A stretch of 64,000 bases of DNA from Cellvibrio sp. PSBB006. GTDB lineage: Bacteria; Pseudomonadota; Gammaproteobacteria; Pseudomonadales; Cellvibrionaceae. The notes beneath the pieces were generated by a model, which was not told where the DNA came from, ran no database searches, and saw only the letters and a program-made list of their open reading frames with translations. Position numbers and translations under genes: made by a program. The stretch spans positions 3,160,001 through 3,224,000 of the forward strand of contig NZ_CP021382.1 of assembly GCF_002162135.1 (NCBI RefSeq), read 5' to 3'. Below are positions 36,183 through 44,557 of this stretch, piece by piece. Within the stretch, counting starts at the first letter, position 1, and each line of letters opens with the position of its first letter.

Positions 36183-37187
36183 TTATATTTTTATTGCCAA
36201 CAACTGCGCCTCAAACTCTTCCGCATTAATTACTTGATCATCAATAAGCTCTATACGGCTATCAAGAATATCCCCTGCCAATGATTGATCCAATTGATTA
36301 ACGCTTAGTACCCCGTTTTCAGAATTAAACACATGCACACCCTGATCGGTACTCATCACCGCTTTTGCACGGACTACCGACAAACCCGTCATCAACAAAA
36401 ATAATAAATTGAAATTAAATTGCCAGTCCGGCCGAAACAACCAACCGCAGCTGTAGTAGCCCTGCCCCTGATTATCCCGACGAATAAAATCTTTATCCTG
36501 CGGCAACTGAATAGCAGAGTTGTAAAACTCGCGTTGCGGGCTGAGTGAATTATTGCGATGCGCTTGCGGATTTTTTGAAGTGCGAGGAGTGCGCGGTAGA
36601 TCCAGCCAATCGGCCTCGATAGCACCCTGCTCCACCCAGGCGGAAAGTTGTTTGGGCGGCTCGAAGCTTTGCAGGAGTTGATTGAAATTTTCGCGATCCT
36701 GCGCGTCGCAGCAATCAGTTTTGTTGGCAACAATCACGTCGGCTACGGCCAGTTGATCTTGGAAGTTGGCGTTGGTGGTGTAGCGTTCGTCGGTGAGTTT
36801 TCGTGGGTCGACCAGTGTCAGGGTTGCGCGCAAATCCAGCACCGTATCGTAATATTCGCCAGTTAAGGTGTTGATGATTTCTTCCGGGTGACCGAGGCCG
36901 GTGGGTTCTATCAGAATGCGATCCGGCTTGGTGGTGGCGATCATCATATTGAGCGCGATCTTCATGGGTAAGCCGGCTACACAGCAAATGCAACCGCCGG
37001 GCACTTCGCGCACATGAGCGTTGACACTTTTGAGCATGGCGCCGTCGATGCCGATTTCACCGAATTCATTGACCAGTACCGACCACACCTGGTCCGCCGG
37101 TTTGTGGCGTAACAAATGGGTAATGGCGGTGGTTTTCCCCACGCCGAGGAATCCGGTGATGATATTGGTTGGAATCGCGTTGCGCAT
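36183..37187 (-). CDS. COG0523 (CobW/YjiA) GTPase, putative metallochaperone
   Basis: The 334-residue G3E GTPase has Walker A GFLGVGKTT, the metal-binding motif GGCICC, Walker B-like LIEPTGLGHPEE and the base-recognition NKTD. The family delivers or inserts metals, and many members are induced by zinc starvation. It is last in a minus-strand run: broken dksA-like gene, ZigA-like GTPase, ZrgA-like lipoprotein, this gene. It differs enough from the 400-residue ZigA-like protein to be a separate subfamily rather than a recent duplicate. Confidence 0.85.
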   Translation of the reverse strand: MRNAIPTNIITGFLGVGKTTAITHLLRHKPADQVWSVLVNEFGEIGIDGAMLKSVNAHVREVPGGCICCVAGLPMKIALNMMIATTKPDRILIEPTGLGHPEEIINTLTGEYYDTVLDLRATLTLVDPRKLTDERYTTNANFQDQLAVADVIVANKTDCCDAQDRENFNQLLQSFEPPKQLSAWVEQGAIEADWLDLPRTPRTSKNPQAHRNNSLSPQREFYNSAIQLPQDKDFIRRDNQGQGYYSCGWLFRPDWQFNFNLLFLLMTGLSVVRAKAVMSTDQGVHVFNSENGVLSVNQLDQSLAGDILDSRIELIDDQVINAEEFEAQLLAIKI

Positions 37188-37234
37188 AGATCACCTGTAG
37201 ATTGATAAGGCGATGCATGGTAACGCAAGGGATT

Positions 37235-37855
37235 TTAAAAATGAAATGTGGCGTTATCCGGTGACAGGGTTTCCAGCCCTTGCTGCGCGTCGATAATCCA
37301 GGTTAATTGCAGCGCGGTGATACTGGGATAGCGGTTAAAAACCGACGCATCGACAGAGGATAATTTCTCCGGCGCCTGGCAAGTGAATTCGTAATACACC
37401 AGAAAGTCTGCATGGCCGTTCCCCGCTTGTTCGGTGCTTAACAAACCGGATTGCATCTCGGCATCACTTAATTCACACAGCGCTGCCGGCGTTAACGTCA
37501 GCATTTTTTTCGCATCACGCAGATCCGCTACCGCCTTACCAAGTTGATGTTGTTCCTGCTCCGTTTTTGCCGCCCGTTCAAAGCCCAGTACATCCATGGC
37601 CGGCAGATTGAGATTGATGCTGAGTAGTGATCCTTCGAGCACCAGCGTCATCTCCGCCGCGCCATGTTGATGTGCTCCCAGGTCGCGATAGCTGTGGTCA
37701 TGGTCATGGTCATGGTCATCATGATGATGAGCAGCAACCGTGGTTTTATCCAGCGCGTGGTTGGCGGATGGCTCTGCGGGTGCGGGTGATTTTTCGCAGG
37801 CACTTAGCAGGGCAACTATCGCAAACAGAGATGTTATGTATTTTATTATTTGCAT
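37235..37855 (-). CDS. His-rich ZrgA-like zinc-binding lipoprotein (DUF2796)
   Basis: The 206-residue protein has a lipobox (VALLSAC), then a His/Asp-rich loop (HHHDDHDHDHDHS) and the DUF2796 signature LGAHQHGAAEMTLVLEGS. The C-terminal part (FLVYYEFTCQAPEKL... ALQLTWI) is typical of ZrgA-type proteins. They bind zinc in the periplasm during limitation. The His repeat is encoded by a CATGAC-rich tandem. It lies 100 bp downstream of the ZigA-like gene and 47 bp upstream of the second GTPase gene. Confidence 0.85.
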   Translation of the reverse strand: MQIIKYITSLFAIVALLSACEKSPAPAEPSANHALDKTTVAAHHHDDHDHDHDHSYRDLGAHQHGAAEMTLVLEGSLLSINLNLPAMDVLGFERAAKTEQEQHQLGKAVADLRDAKKMLTLTPAALCELSDAEMQSGLLSTEQAGNGHADFLVYYEFTCQAPEKLSSVDASVFNRYPSITALQLTWIIDAQQGLETLSPDNATFHF

Positions 37856-37955
37856 GGTTCCTCTCAGGAAAACTGGTAAGCCAGAGCGGCCCGCAAGGTT
37901 ATTGTAGTCACAATAAAAAGCTTATCCGTGCGCATGATAACCTGACCTATTTAAC

Positions 37956-39158
37956 TCAAGAGTCTATTTGCCACTCCGGAAAAGGATCGGGCAAGGTTTT
38001 CCAGAGAGATTGCCCTGCCAATAATTCTTCATCATTTAACAGACACTCATTCAGCCGTTGGATTACTTCATCTGCGTGCAACCCCTGCCCGATAAATACC
38101 AGTTCCTGGCGCATATCGCCAAAGGGCTCCTGCCATTTATCCATAATATATTGGCGATGTTCCGGATCTTCCGGCCAGTGTTCTTCGGGGATGGACTTCC
38201 AGAACATTCCCGCTGCGCCGTGTTGCGCAATACCGCCCGCCTGACTCCACTGTGCTGCGATCTGCGGACGGCTGGCGAGCCAGAAAAATCCTTTCGAGCG
38301 CAGGAGCTTGCCCGTCATAACCGGATTAAAAAAGAAGTCGTGCAATTTTTGCGGATGGAAGGGGCGACGCGCGTGATAGCTAAAACTGCTGATGCCGTAT
38401 TCCTCCGTTTCCGGCAGATGTTCGCCGCGCATTTCCTTTAACCAACCCGGCGCCTGTTGCGCTTTATCAAAATTAAATCGGCCGGTATTCAGCACACGAT
38501 CCAACGGCACCTGGCCTTTTGTTATCGGTACAATGTCAGCATCCGGATTCAGTTTGTGTAATACCGCTTGCAGTTCGGCAAGTGTGTCAGCATCTACCAG
38601 GTCAGTTTTGCTGATTAACAGCACATCACAAAATTCAATTTGATCCACCAATAAATCTGCAACATTGCGTTGATCTTCATCACCTAAATGCTCGCCGGTT
38701 TCCTGCAAATATTGCGCTTCGTAAAAATCACGCAGGAAATTTACCGCATCCACCACAGTGACCATGGTATCGAGGCGCGCAACCTGCGACAGGCTATTGC
38801 CGTCTTCATCTTCAAAAGTAAAGGTTTCGGCCACGGGCAGCGGTTCGGAAATGCCGGTAGATTCAATCACCAGATAATCAAAACGTCCCTCGCTGGCCAG
38901 GCGATTTATTTCAACCAGCAAATCTTCACGCAAGGTGCAACAAATACAACCGTTGCTCATCTCCACCAGTTTTTCTTCGGCGCGATGTAGTTGCACCTGA
39001 TTTTTTACCAGCGCGGCATCGATATTGATTTCACTCATGTCATTCACAATAACCGCCACGCGCAAGTCCGCGCGATTATTGAGAATGTGATTCAGTACCG
39101 TGGTTTTGCCGGCACCGAGAAAGCCGGAGAGCAGTGTAACGGGAAGCGATTTTTGCAT
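37956..39158 (-). CDS. ZigA-type COG0523 zinc metallochaperone GTPase
   Basis: The 400-residue G3E GTPase has Walker A GFLGAGKTT, the CxCC motif NGCICCTLRED, IESTGISEPLP, SKTDLVD and a C-terminal CobW_C domain (GISSFSYHARRPFHPQKL ... QELVFIGQGL). Length and C-terminal features match the ZigA/YciC branch, which is repressed by Zur and supports zinc-dependent enzymes in starvation. It sits 28 bp downstream of the broken dksA-like gene, an arrangement matching dksA2-PA5535 in Pseudomonas, and should be read from the Zur-like promoter at 39378. Confidence 0.88.
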   Translation of the reverse strand: MQKSLPVTLLSGFLGAGKTTVLNHILNNRADLRVAVIVNDMSEINIDAALVKNQVQLHRAEEKLVEMSNGCICCTLREDLLVEINRLASEGRFDYLVIESTGISEPLPVAETFTFEDEDGNSLSQVARLDTMVTVVDAVNFLRDFYEAQYLQETGEHLGDEDQRNVADLLVDQIEFCDVLLISKTDLVDADTLAELQAVLHKLNPDADIVPITKGQVPLDRVLNTGRFNFDKAQQAPGWLKEMRGEHLPETEEYGISSFSYHARRPFHPQKLHDFFFNPVMTGKLLRSKGFFWLASRPQIAAQWSQAGGIAQHGAAGMFWKSIPEEHWPEDPEHRQYIMDKWQEPFGDMRQELVFIGQGLHADEVIQRLNECLLNDEELLAGQSLWKTLPDPFPEWQIDS

Positions 39159-39185
39159 GATTCCAATCCAGGTAATCGTTGAATG

Positions 39186-39347
39186 TTAAAGATGGCGCTG
39201 AGCGAGATTACGCTCCAGGTGTTCTTGACACGCTTTTTCTTCTGCGCAAAGTTCAGCCGTGGGTCACAACAGTTGTTGTTGCAGATTCATATAGTCCTTG
39301 TAAGGCATACGCAGTAAAGACTGGGGCGTCAATGCAGCTTCATTCAT
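39186..39347 (-). pseudogene. Broken dksA2-like small gene below a Zur-like box
   Basis: ATG at 39347 (GAGAAG ribosome site) opens MNEAALTPQSLLRMPYKDYM then NLQQQLL and a TGA (39264-39266). The same frame then continues protein-like for 25 codons (PTAELCAEEKACQEHLERNL and AQRHL) to TAA at 39186. LLRMPYKDYMN resembles the LLAMPxxDYMN opening of DksA proteins, and dksA2 stands next to a COG0523 gene in Pseudomonas. Total length, 53 codons, is far below DksA. A decayed dksA2 is the best guess. It could instead be a genuine 27-residue peptide. Confidence 0.5.
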
Positions 39348-39377
39348 CTGTACTTCTCACAGAGCATTCTGAAATTG

Positions 39378-39394
39378 ATGTTATAACATAACAT
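39378..39394. promoter_or_regulatory. Zur-like operator
   Basis: ATGTTAT-AAC-ATAACAT is a perfect 7-bp-arm palindrome. It differs little from the gammaproteobacterial Zur consensus (GTTATANTATAAC core). It lies 31 bases before the start of the dksA-like gene that heads the zinc cluster. A related palindrome is present between znuA and zur in this window. Confidence 0.75.
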
Positions 39395-39740
39395 ATAAAT
39401 TCCGTGACGCAAGCCTTCGATAGCTGACCAGCCAGCATGATGCTGTCCATCCGGCGCCTCGGCATTCTTCAGCGCAACGTAAAAATTCGTGAGTTTTTGT
39501 AATCGTTTTCTTTTTTTGATCAGACAATGTTGACTAATACGTCAGGAGTTGTATAACGTTCCTATGCCCGCATTCAGTTAAATTCCACCGATCGACAACT
39601 TTCATAAATATATTAATAATCAATACGTTGAATAACTTTTATTCTCGATTTAGCCGCCACCACGCTTACTTCGTCTAACCCTGAAAAATCGCCACACCAT
39701 GTGTTAAATATTATAAATATGTAACATTCCCGATTGAATA

Positions 39741-39754
39741 TGTAATCGGTTTCA
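39741..39754. promoter_or_regulatory. LacI-family operator upstream of the TonB receptor
   Basis: TGTAATCGGTTTCA fits TGNAANCGNTTNCA, the general LacI-family form with a central CG. It is about 155 bp before the receptor start, so sugar-induced control of the receptor is inferred. The rest of 39395-39909 is AT-rich, without a convincing gene. Confidence 0.5.
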
Positions 39755-39909
39755 ACTATCGTACGGCCCCAATCAAAGTCCACCGGTCAGCCGGGACGCA
39801 AGATAATCATAAATCCAACCATTCTTTATCTGCTCTCCCTTCAACCAGGCTGCCGGAGCCCGTTGATATAAAAATCAATAACACCCCCTAATAATTCGAG
39901 GAGTTAAAC

Positions 39910-42867
39910 ATGATGCAGCCTTCCCGCTTCAGAAAGAGTTTGTTGTCCTCCTGTATTGCCGCCGTAGCTTTTGGTTCCGTTGGTATGGTGCAGGCCCAGG
40001 AAGACACCGGCATGGTGGAAGAAGTTGTTGTGACGGGTATTCGAAGCTCACTCACCCGTTCCGCCGACGTAAAACGCAACGCGCCTTCTGTCGTGGATGC
40101 CATCAGCGCTGAAGATATAGGTAAACTGCCCGACGTCACTATTGCCGACTCATTGCAGCGTGTTCCAGGCATTCAGATCCGCCGCACCGCTGGCGAAGGT
40201 TCCACCGTCAACGTACGCGGCATGCCACAAGTCAGTACACTCCTGAATGGCGAACAGTTCCTGAGCGCCGGCTCGATCACCACCGCCCAACCTGACTTCA
40301 CCGATATTCCGGCTGAACTTCTTTCCGGCGTGGACGTGATCAAATCTTCTCAAGCCAGCACCCTTGCAGCAGGTGTGTCGGGCACTATCAATATGAAAAC
40401 CCGTCGTCCCTTCGACCTGGACGAAGGCTGGACCTTCGCCGGCTCCGCTGAAGGTTCGCAGGGGCAGTACACAGATGACGATATTGGCCACAAGATCTCC
40501 GGCTTTGCTGGCTTCAATAACGGCGAAGACTTTGGTGCGCTGTTCACCCTGACCACCTCCGATGCCACCTTGGCCAACTATCGTTATGGGATGTATTCCG
40601 ACTGGTGGTTCCGGGGCTATAACGAAAACGACGCCGACTGGCCGGGCCAACCCACGGGGGTTAATACCGACCTGACCGGCGACGGCGATTTTAACGATCA
40701 GGTTTTTGGAACCATCGACTACGGCGTCACCAACCGCGTGGCTGAGCGTGAGCGCCTGGGTGTCTCCAGTTCCTTCCAGTTCCAGGCGAGTGACCGCGTA
40801 GAGGTGCTGGCTGATGTGTTCTATACCAAGATGGACCAGGGCGATTATGTCAACGGCCTCATCGCCGACAACTCCTGGGCGCAATACGATTGGGTGACGC
40901 CCGATCCCGATACCCTGATCAATCGCGGACCGAGTGCTGGCGGTAATGGTAAGGACTTCTATACCTCAAGCATTACCCATCTTGATGCGCTACGCGTAAT
41001 CGCCTCGTCCCAAACCATCATGGACGAGCGCGAGTCGTTGAACATCAACCTGCAATCCAACATCGAGTTCAGCGACAACTTCCGTGGTAGCGTCCGCTAT
41101 CTGCACGGCGAAGCAAGCAACGACCACACCGCCAGCATCGCCGATGCGCAGTTAACCAGCGGCGCTCAGTCCGGCTTGGTGACTGTAAATGATGGCGTGA
41201 CTGCTCCCGTAAACCCCAATGGCTGGGGACCGGAGCGCGTACCTGTGACGGCAGATTTTTCCGGCGAACATCCGCGCATGATCTATCCGGAAGGCTTTGG
41301 GCAAGACATCAACAGTTACGGCCTGGTGTCCACCTTCTCCGCCCAGAATCGCAACGAAGAATCGGAGCTGGATGTATTCCGCTTTGACGGCATCTTTGAT
41401 ATCAATGAATCCGCCAGCCTGGATTTCGGATATCGATACGCTGATCGTCAGATTGAACGTGATCAGTACGATCTGATATCTCCTTTCACTGAAAATGATG
41501 CCGACGGCAACCCAGTGACTGTTTACTCCAAATGGAAAGATTCCGGTATTGCGGTAAGTCAGGGCGGAGACACCCTCGGCAGAACCTTCAGCTTTGAAGA
41601 GCTGGATGATATGGGATACATTCACACCCAAAATGACTTTGGCCCCGCCAGCGATGGCAACAGCTACTACTTTATTGATCCGAAGGCGATGGAAGACAAC
41701 TTCGCGTTCCAGGAGTCGCTCTACAGCGGCAATATCCAGCGTAAAGACGGTGCACAGAGTTATATCGTTGAGGACGAGACGCACACCTTCTACATCCAGG
41801 GCAACATTGAGGGCGAAATGGTATTTCCGTTCCAGGCAAACCTGGGCGTGCAGTATGTTGAAACCAACCTGAACATTACGCAATTTGTGCCAGCCGTTGA
41901 TAAAACCCAAGCCACCATTGACGGCGTGGTTTATCCAGTGACCGATGGTGTTGCTCCGGACATCGTTGGCACCAACGTGACTGACCGCAGTTTTGATGAT
42001 GTATTGCCACGTTTCAACATCGCTTGGGACACCTCAGACACCACCAAATTGCGTTTGGCCTTTACCAAGACAATGTCGCAGTTGAACGCGGATGATCTTG
42101 GCCTTGGCTTGGTGTACACCACCAACAACAATCCCGAGCTCGGTGTGTTCGAAGTAGTCAGCGCAACCCAGAACGGCAACCCGAATATGGACCCATGGCG
42201 TTCCGATAACTGGGATTTGAGTTACGAGTGGTACTTCAATGAATCATCGTTGCTCAGCGCCGGCATTTTCTATCTCGATATCGAAACCTTTATCGCCACC
42301 AGCTCCGTACAAATTCCGACGGTACCGGACTCCGATGGCGTTAACCGCCGACCCGGCGAAACCATCGACCTGACCATTCGCGACAACGTCGAAGGTGGCG
42401 TGGTGAAAGGTTATGAAATCAACTACCAACAGGCGTTTGACTTCCTGCCCGGTGCCTTCAGCGGTTTGGGTATGAATCTGAACTACACCTTCACGGATGC
42501 GGAAGGCGGCGAGAAAGACTTCTATGGCGCAACCATGCCCATGGCCGATAATTCCGAAGATCAAATTAACGCGGTGCTCTGGTACGAGTACGATTCATGG
42601 CAAGCGCGCCTTGCTTACAACTACCGCAGTGAGCGTTTCATCGGTCGCGCCTGGAATGATGGCAGCCCGGCAGCCTGGTGGTCGGCACCGACGAGTTATA
42701 TCGATGCATCGGTCAGCTACGACATCAATGACACTGTGTCTGTTTACCTGCAAGGCACTAACATCACTGAAGAGTACGAAGAAACTTATATGCAGTGGGA
42801 AGATGTAGTAGTTAATCAGAATATTTACGAGGCTCGCTACACTCTCGGTGTTCGCGCAACCTTCTAA
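39910..42867 (+). CDS. TonB-dependent receptor, carbohydrate type
   Basis: The 985-residue protein has a signal peptide (ending VQAQ), a TonB-box/plug region beginning EEVVVTGIRSSL with ADSLQRVPGIQIRR and GEGSTVNVRGMPQVSTLLNG (about 38-150), and a large barrel ending YTLGVRATF. It fits the TIGR01782 TonB-Xanth-Caul class that imports plant or algal oligosaccharides. GAGGAG precedes the ATG; a second ATG follows at once. Neighbouring halogenase-like and GH9 genes support a role in oligosaccharide uptake. It ends at a strong terminator. Confidence 0.92.
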   Translation: MMQPSRFRKSLLSSCIAAVAFGSVGMVQAQEDTGMVEEVVVTGIRSSLTRSADVKRNAPSVVDAISAEDIGKLPDVTIADSLQRVPGIQIRRTAGEGSTVNVRGMPQVSTLLNGEQFLSAGSITTAQPDFTDIPAELLSGVDVIKSSQASTLAAGVSGTINMKTRRPFDLDEGWTFAGSAEGSQGQYTDDDIGHKISGFAGFNNGEDFGALFTLTTSDATLANYRYGMYSDWWFRGYNENDADWPGQPTGVNTDLTGDGDFNDQVFGTIDYGVTNRVAERERLGVSSSFQFQASDRVEVLADVFYTKMDQGDYVNGLIADNSWAQYDWVTPDPDTLINRGPSAGGNGKDFYTSSITHLDALRVIASSQTIMDERESLNINLQSNIEFSDNFRGSVRYLHGEASNDHTASIADAQLTSGAQSGLVTVNDGVTAPVNPNGWGPERVPVTADFSGEHPRMIYPEGFGQDINSYGLVSTFSAQNRNEESELDVFRFDGIFDINESASLDFGYRYADRQIERDQYDLISPFTENDADGNPVTVYSKWKDSGIAVSQGGDTLGRTFSFEELDDMGYIHTQNDFGPASDGNSYYFIDPKAMEDNFAFQESLYSGNIQRKDGAQSYIVEDETHTFYIQGNIEGEMVFPFQANLGVQYVETNLNITQFVPAVDKTQATIDGVVYPVTDGVAPDIVGTNVTDRSFDDVLPRFNIAWDTSDTTKLRLAFTKTMSQLNADDLGLGLVYTTNNNPELGVFEVVSATQNGNPNMDPWRSDNWDLSYEWYFNESSLLSAGIFYLDIETFIATSSVQIPTVPDSDGVNRRPGETIDLTIRDNVEGGVVKGYEINYQQAFDFLPGAFSGLGMNLNYTFTDAEGGEKDFYGATMPMADNSEDQINAVLWYEYDSWQARLAYNYRSERFIGRAWNDGSPAAWWSAPTSYIDASVSYDINDTVSVYLQGTNITEEYEETYMQWEDVVVNQNIYEARYTLGVRATF

Positions 42868-42925
42868 TATTGTTCATCAGGAATGGAATGATTGTGCATA
42901 GCAATGATTCCGGACCACGCTTCAA

Positions 42926-42947
42926 CCCCGCTTTGCGGGGTTTTTTT
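42926..42947 (+). terminator. Rho-independent terminator after the TonB receptor
   Basis: CCCCGC-TTT-GCGGGG followed by seven T residues, 59 bp after the receptor stop. Its T tract overlaps the stop codon of the convergent halogenase gene. Confidence 0.93.
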
Positions 42948-44439
42948 ATGCTTGTCGCAATTGCGCCAGGACTGTTCGATGATCGTCATAATTCAACGCA
43001 CAGCGCGTTAGAAAATCATCCAGTTGATTCAAATCATATGCTGAAGCATCAGCCCCTCGTTGCACGGGAGGAAAGATTCCCATGCCGGCGAAGATGCAGT
43101 ACCAGGAGGATGCCGGATAATACTTTGCAATATCCTGCCGTTGGATTTCCGCAGCCAGGTTACCGCCGCGTTTCCAACAGCGATATAACTCACGCAATGA
43201 ATCAGAGACATCATCAGGATTGGCGGTATTCGCTCGCCAGTATTCCGAGTCCTGACGTGAGCTGGTTTTGTAATGCGTCACAATATAATCACGGGTGCCA
43301 TCAAACTGATTGTTGATGCGTTCATTAAATACGTGCTGCAGGCGATCGGTAAAACCTCCCTGTTGAAACAGCTCTACAAAGATCGCGACAGTTTGTTGAA
43401 TCAAAAATAATGCTGTTGCTTCCAGAGGTTCGATGAAGCCCTGCGCCAGGCCTACGGCCAAACAGTTTTTGTGCCAATGCTGCGTTACCCGGCCGACTTT
43501 CATCTTCAAATGGCGAACCGGAATATCATTGTCCGATAAGCTCAGATGCTTACGGAGTTCAAGTTCAGCATCGTCAGCCGAACAAAAGGCAGAGCTGTAG
43601 ACGTAACCGTTACCGAAGCGGTTGGTCAACGGAATCTGCCAGGCCCAGCCATGGCGCAACGCAGTAGCGCGTGTTTGCGTGGGAATTTTTTCGGTAATCA
43701 CCGACGGGATTGCAACAGCGGCATCGTTGAATAGTTGCTGTGAGTAACTGACGAAAGGGATTTGCAAGGTTTTTTGTATCAACAGACCGGAGAACCCACT
43801 GGCATCTACAAAAAAATCGGCCGTTACTATTTCACCCGTGTCAGCCACCAATTGCCGGAGATTTCCAGCATCATCCTGTATCACGTCCTTTACATGCAGC
43901 TCGCGGTGCACAACGCCCATCTCCGTTGCTTTTTTCCGCAGAAAACGGCCCAGCAAAACCGCATCAAAGTGATAACCGTATTGCGTATCAAAGGGAAAGT
44001 GATAATGGGCTTTGGGCGCGAGAGATTTCTCGGCCAGGTGGTGAGAGAGAAAAAAACGATTGGGATGCGCATCAACATCCATACCTGCCAGTCGCTGCTG
44101 CGCCTGGTGTATAAAAATCGGCAAGGTGTGACTGTCGACCACAGAGGGAAACGGATGATAATACTTGTTAAAGCCAGGCCGCGTTGACCAATCTGCAAAG
44201 GTAATGCCGCATTTATAAGTGGCATTGCACTCTGGCATCCATTCCGCTTCGGCAATACCCATCTTATCGAAGAAATTTTTCAATGCCGGTGTCGATCCTT
44301 CACCGACACCAATTGTGCCAACCTCGGCAGATTCAAGCAGCGTGATGCGAATATTTTTCTTCGCCCAGGCCCGGGCCATAATCATGGCAGTCATCCAGCC
44401 GGCAGAACCACCACCCAGAATAAGAATATCGTTGATCAT
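42946..44439 (-). CDS. Flavin-dependent tryptophan halogenase-like protein
   Basis: From ATG at 44439 the product is 497 residues. It has the FAD motif GGGSAGWMTA, GVGEGSTPALKNFF, the Lys in NATYKCGITF that matches the catalytic PrnA Lys79, WAWQIP (WxWxIP) and FIEPLEATALF with the Glu of the PrnA active site. These residues suggest a working FADH2-dependent halogenase. In Cellvibrio- and Xanthomonas-like genomes such genes often stand beside carbohydrate TonB receptors, where their substrate is unknown. A GTG at 44478 would lengthen it by 13 residues, without support. It reads in the same direction as GH9. Confidence 0.87.
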   Translation of the reverse strand: MINDILILGGGSAGWMTAMIMARAWAKKNIRITLLESAEVGTIGVGEGSTPALKNFFDKMGIAEAEWMPECNATYKCGITFADWSTRPGFNKYYHPFPSVVDSHTLPIFIHQAQQRLAGMDVDAHPNRFFLSHHLAEKSLAPKAHYHFPFDTQYGYHFDAVLLGRFLRKKATEMGVVHRELHVKDVIQDDAGNLRQLVADTGEIVTADFFVDASGFSGLLIQKTLQIPFVSYSQQLFNDAAVAIPSVITEKIPTQTRATALRHGWAWQIPLTNRFGNGYVYSSAFCSADDAELELRKHLSLSDNDIPVRHLKMKVGRVTQHWHKNCLAVGLAQGFIEPLEATALFLIQQTVAIFVELFQQGGFTDRLQHVFNERINNQFDGTRDYIVTHYKTSSRQDSEYWRANTANPDDVSDSLRELYRCWKRGGNLAAEIQRQDIAKYYPASSWYCIFAGMGIFPPVQRGADASAYDLNQLDDFLTRCALNYDDHRTVLAQLRQA

Positions 44440-44504
44440 GTGGTACTCATCGTCAGGTATGAGTGCAAATTTTCCCACGGATAGCGAAGAGTCTCAACGA
44501 CACC

Positions 44505-44548
44505 TGAAGAATAAATTCGCGCACTATACCGCGCGAATTTATTCTTCA
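44505..44548. terminator. Perfect 18-bp palindrome between GH9 and halogenase genes
   Basis: TGAAGAATAAATTCGCGC and its exact complement are separated by 8 nt. The GC-rich part is next to the loop and the outer stem is AT-rich with several T residues, so it could act as a two-way terminator or an RNA-stability hairpin for the GH9 transcript (stop at 44558). A protein-binding site is an alternative. Confidence 0.6.
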
Positions 44549-44557
44549 TTTGGTTTA

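Noticed and set aside
37899..37916. TTATTGT/ACAATAA palindrome as a third Zur box or terminator
   Set aside because: The arms do not match the Zur consensus, and no T run follows on the transcribed strand.
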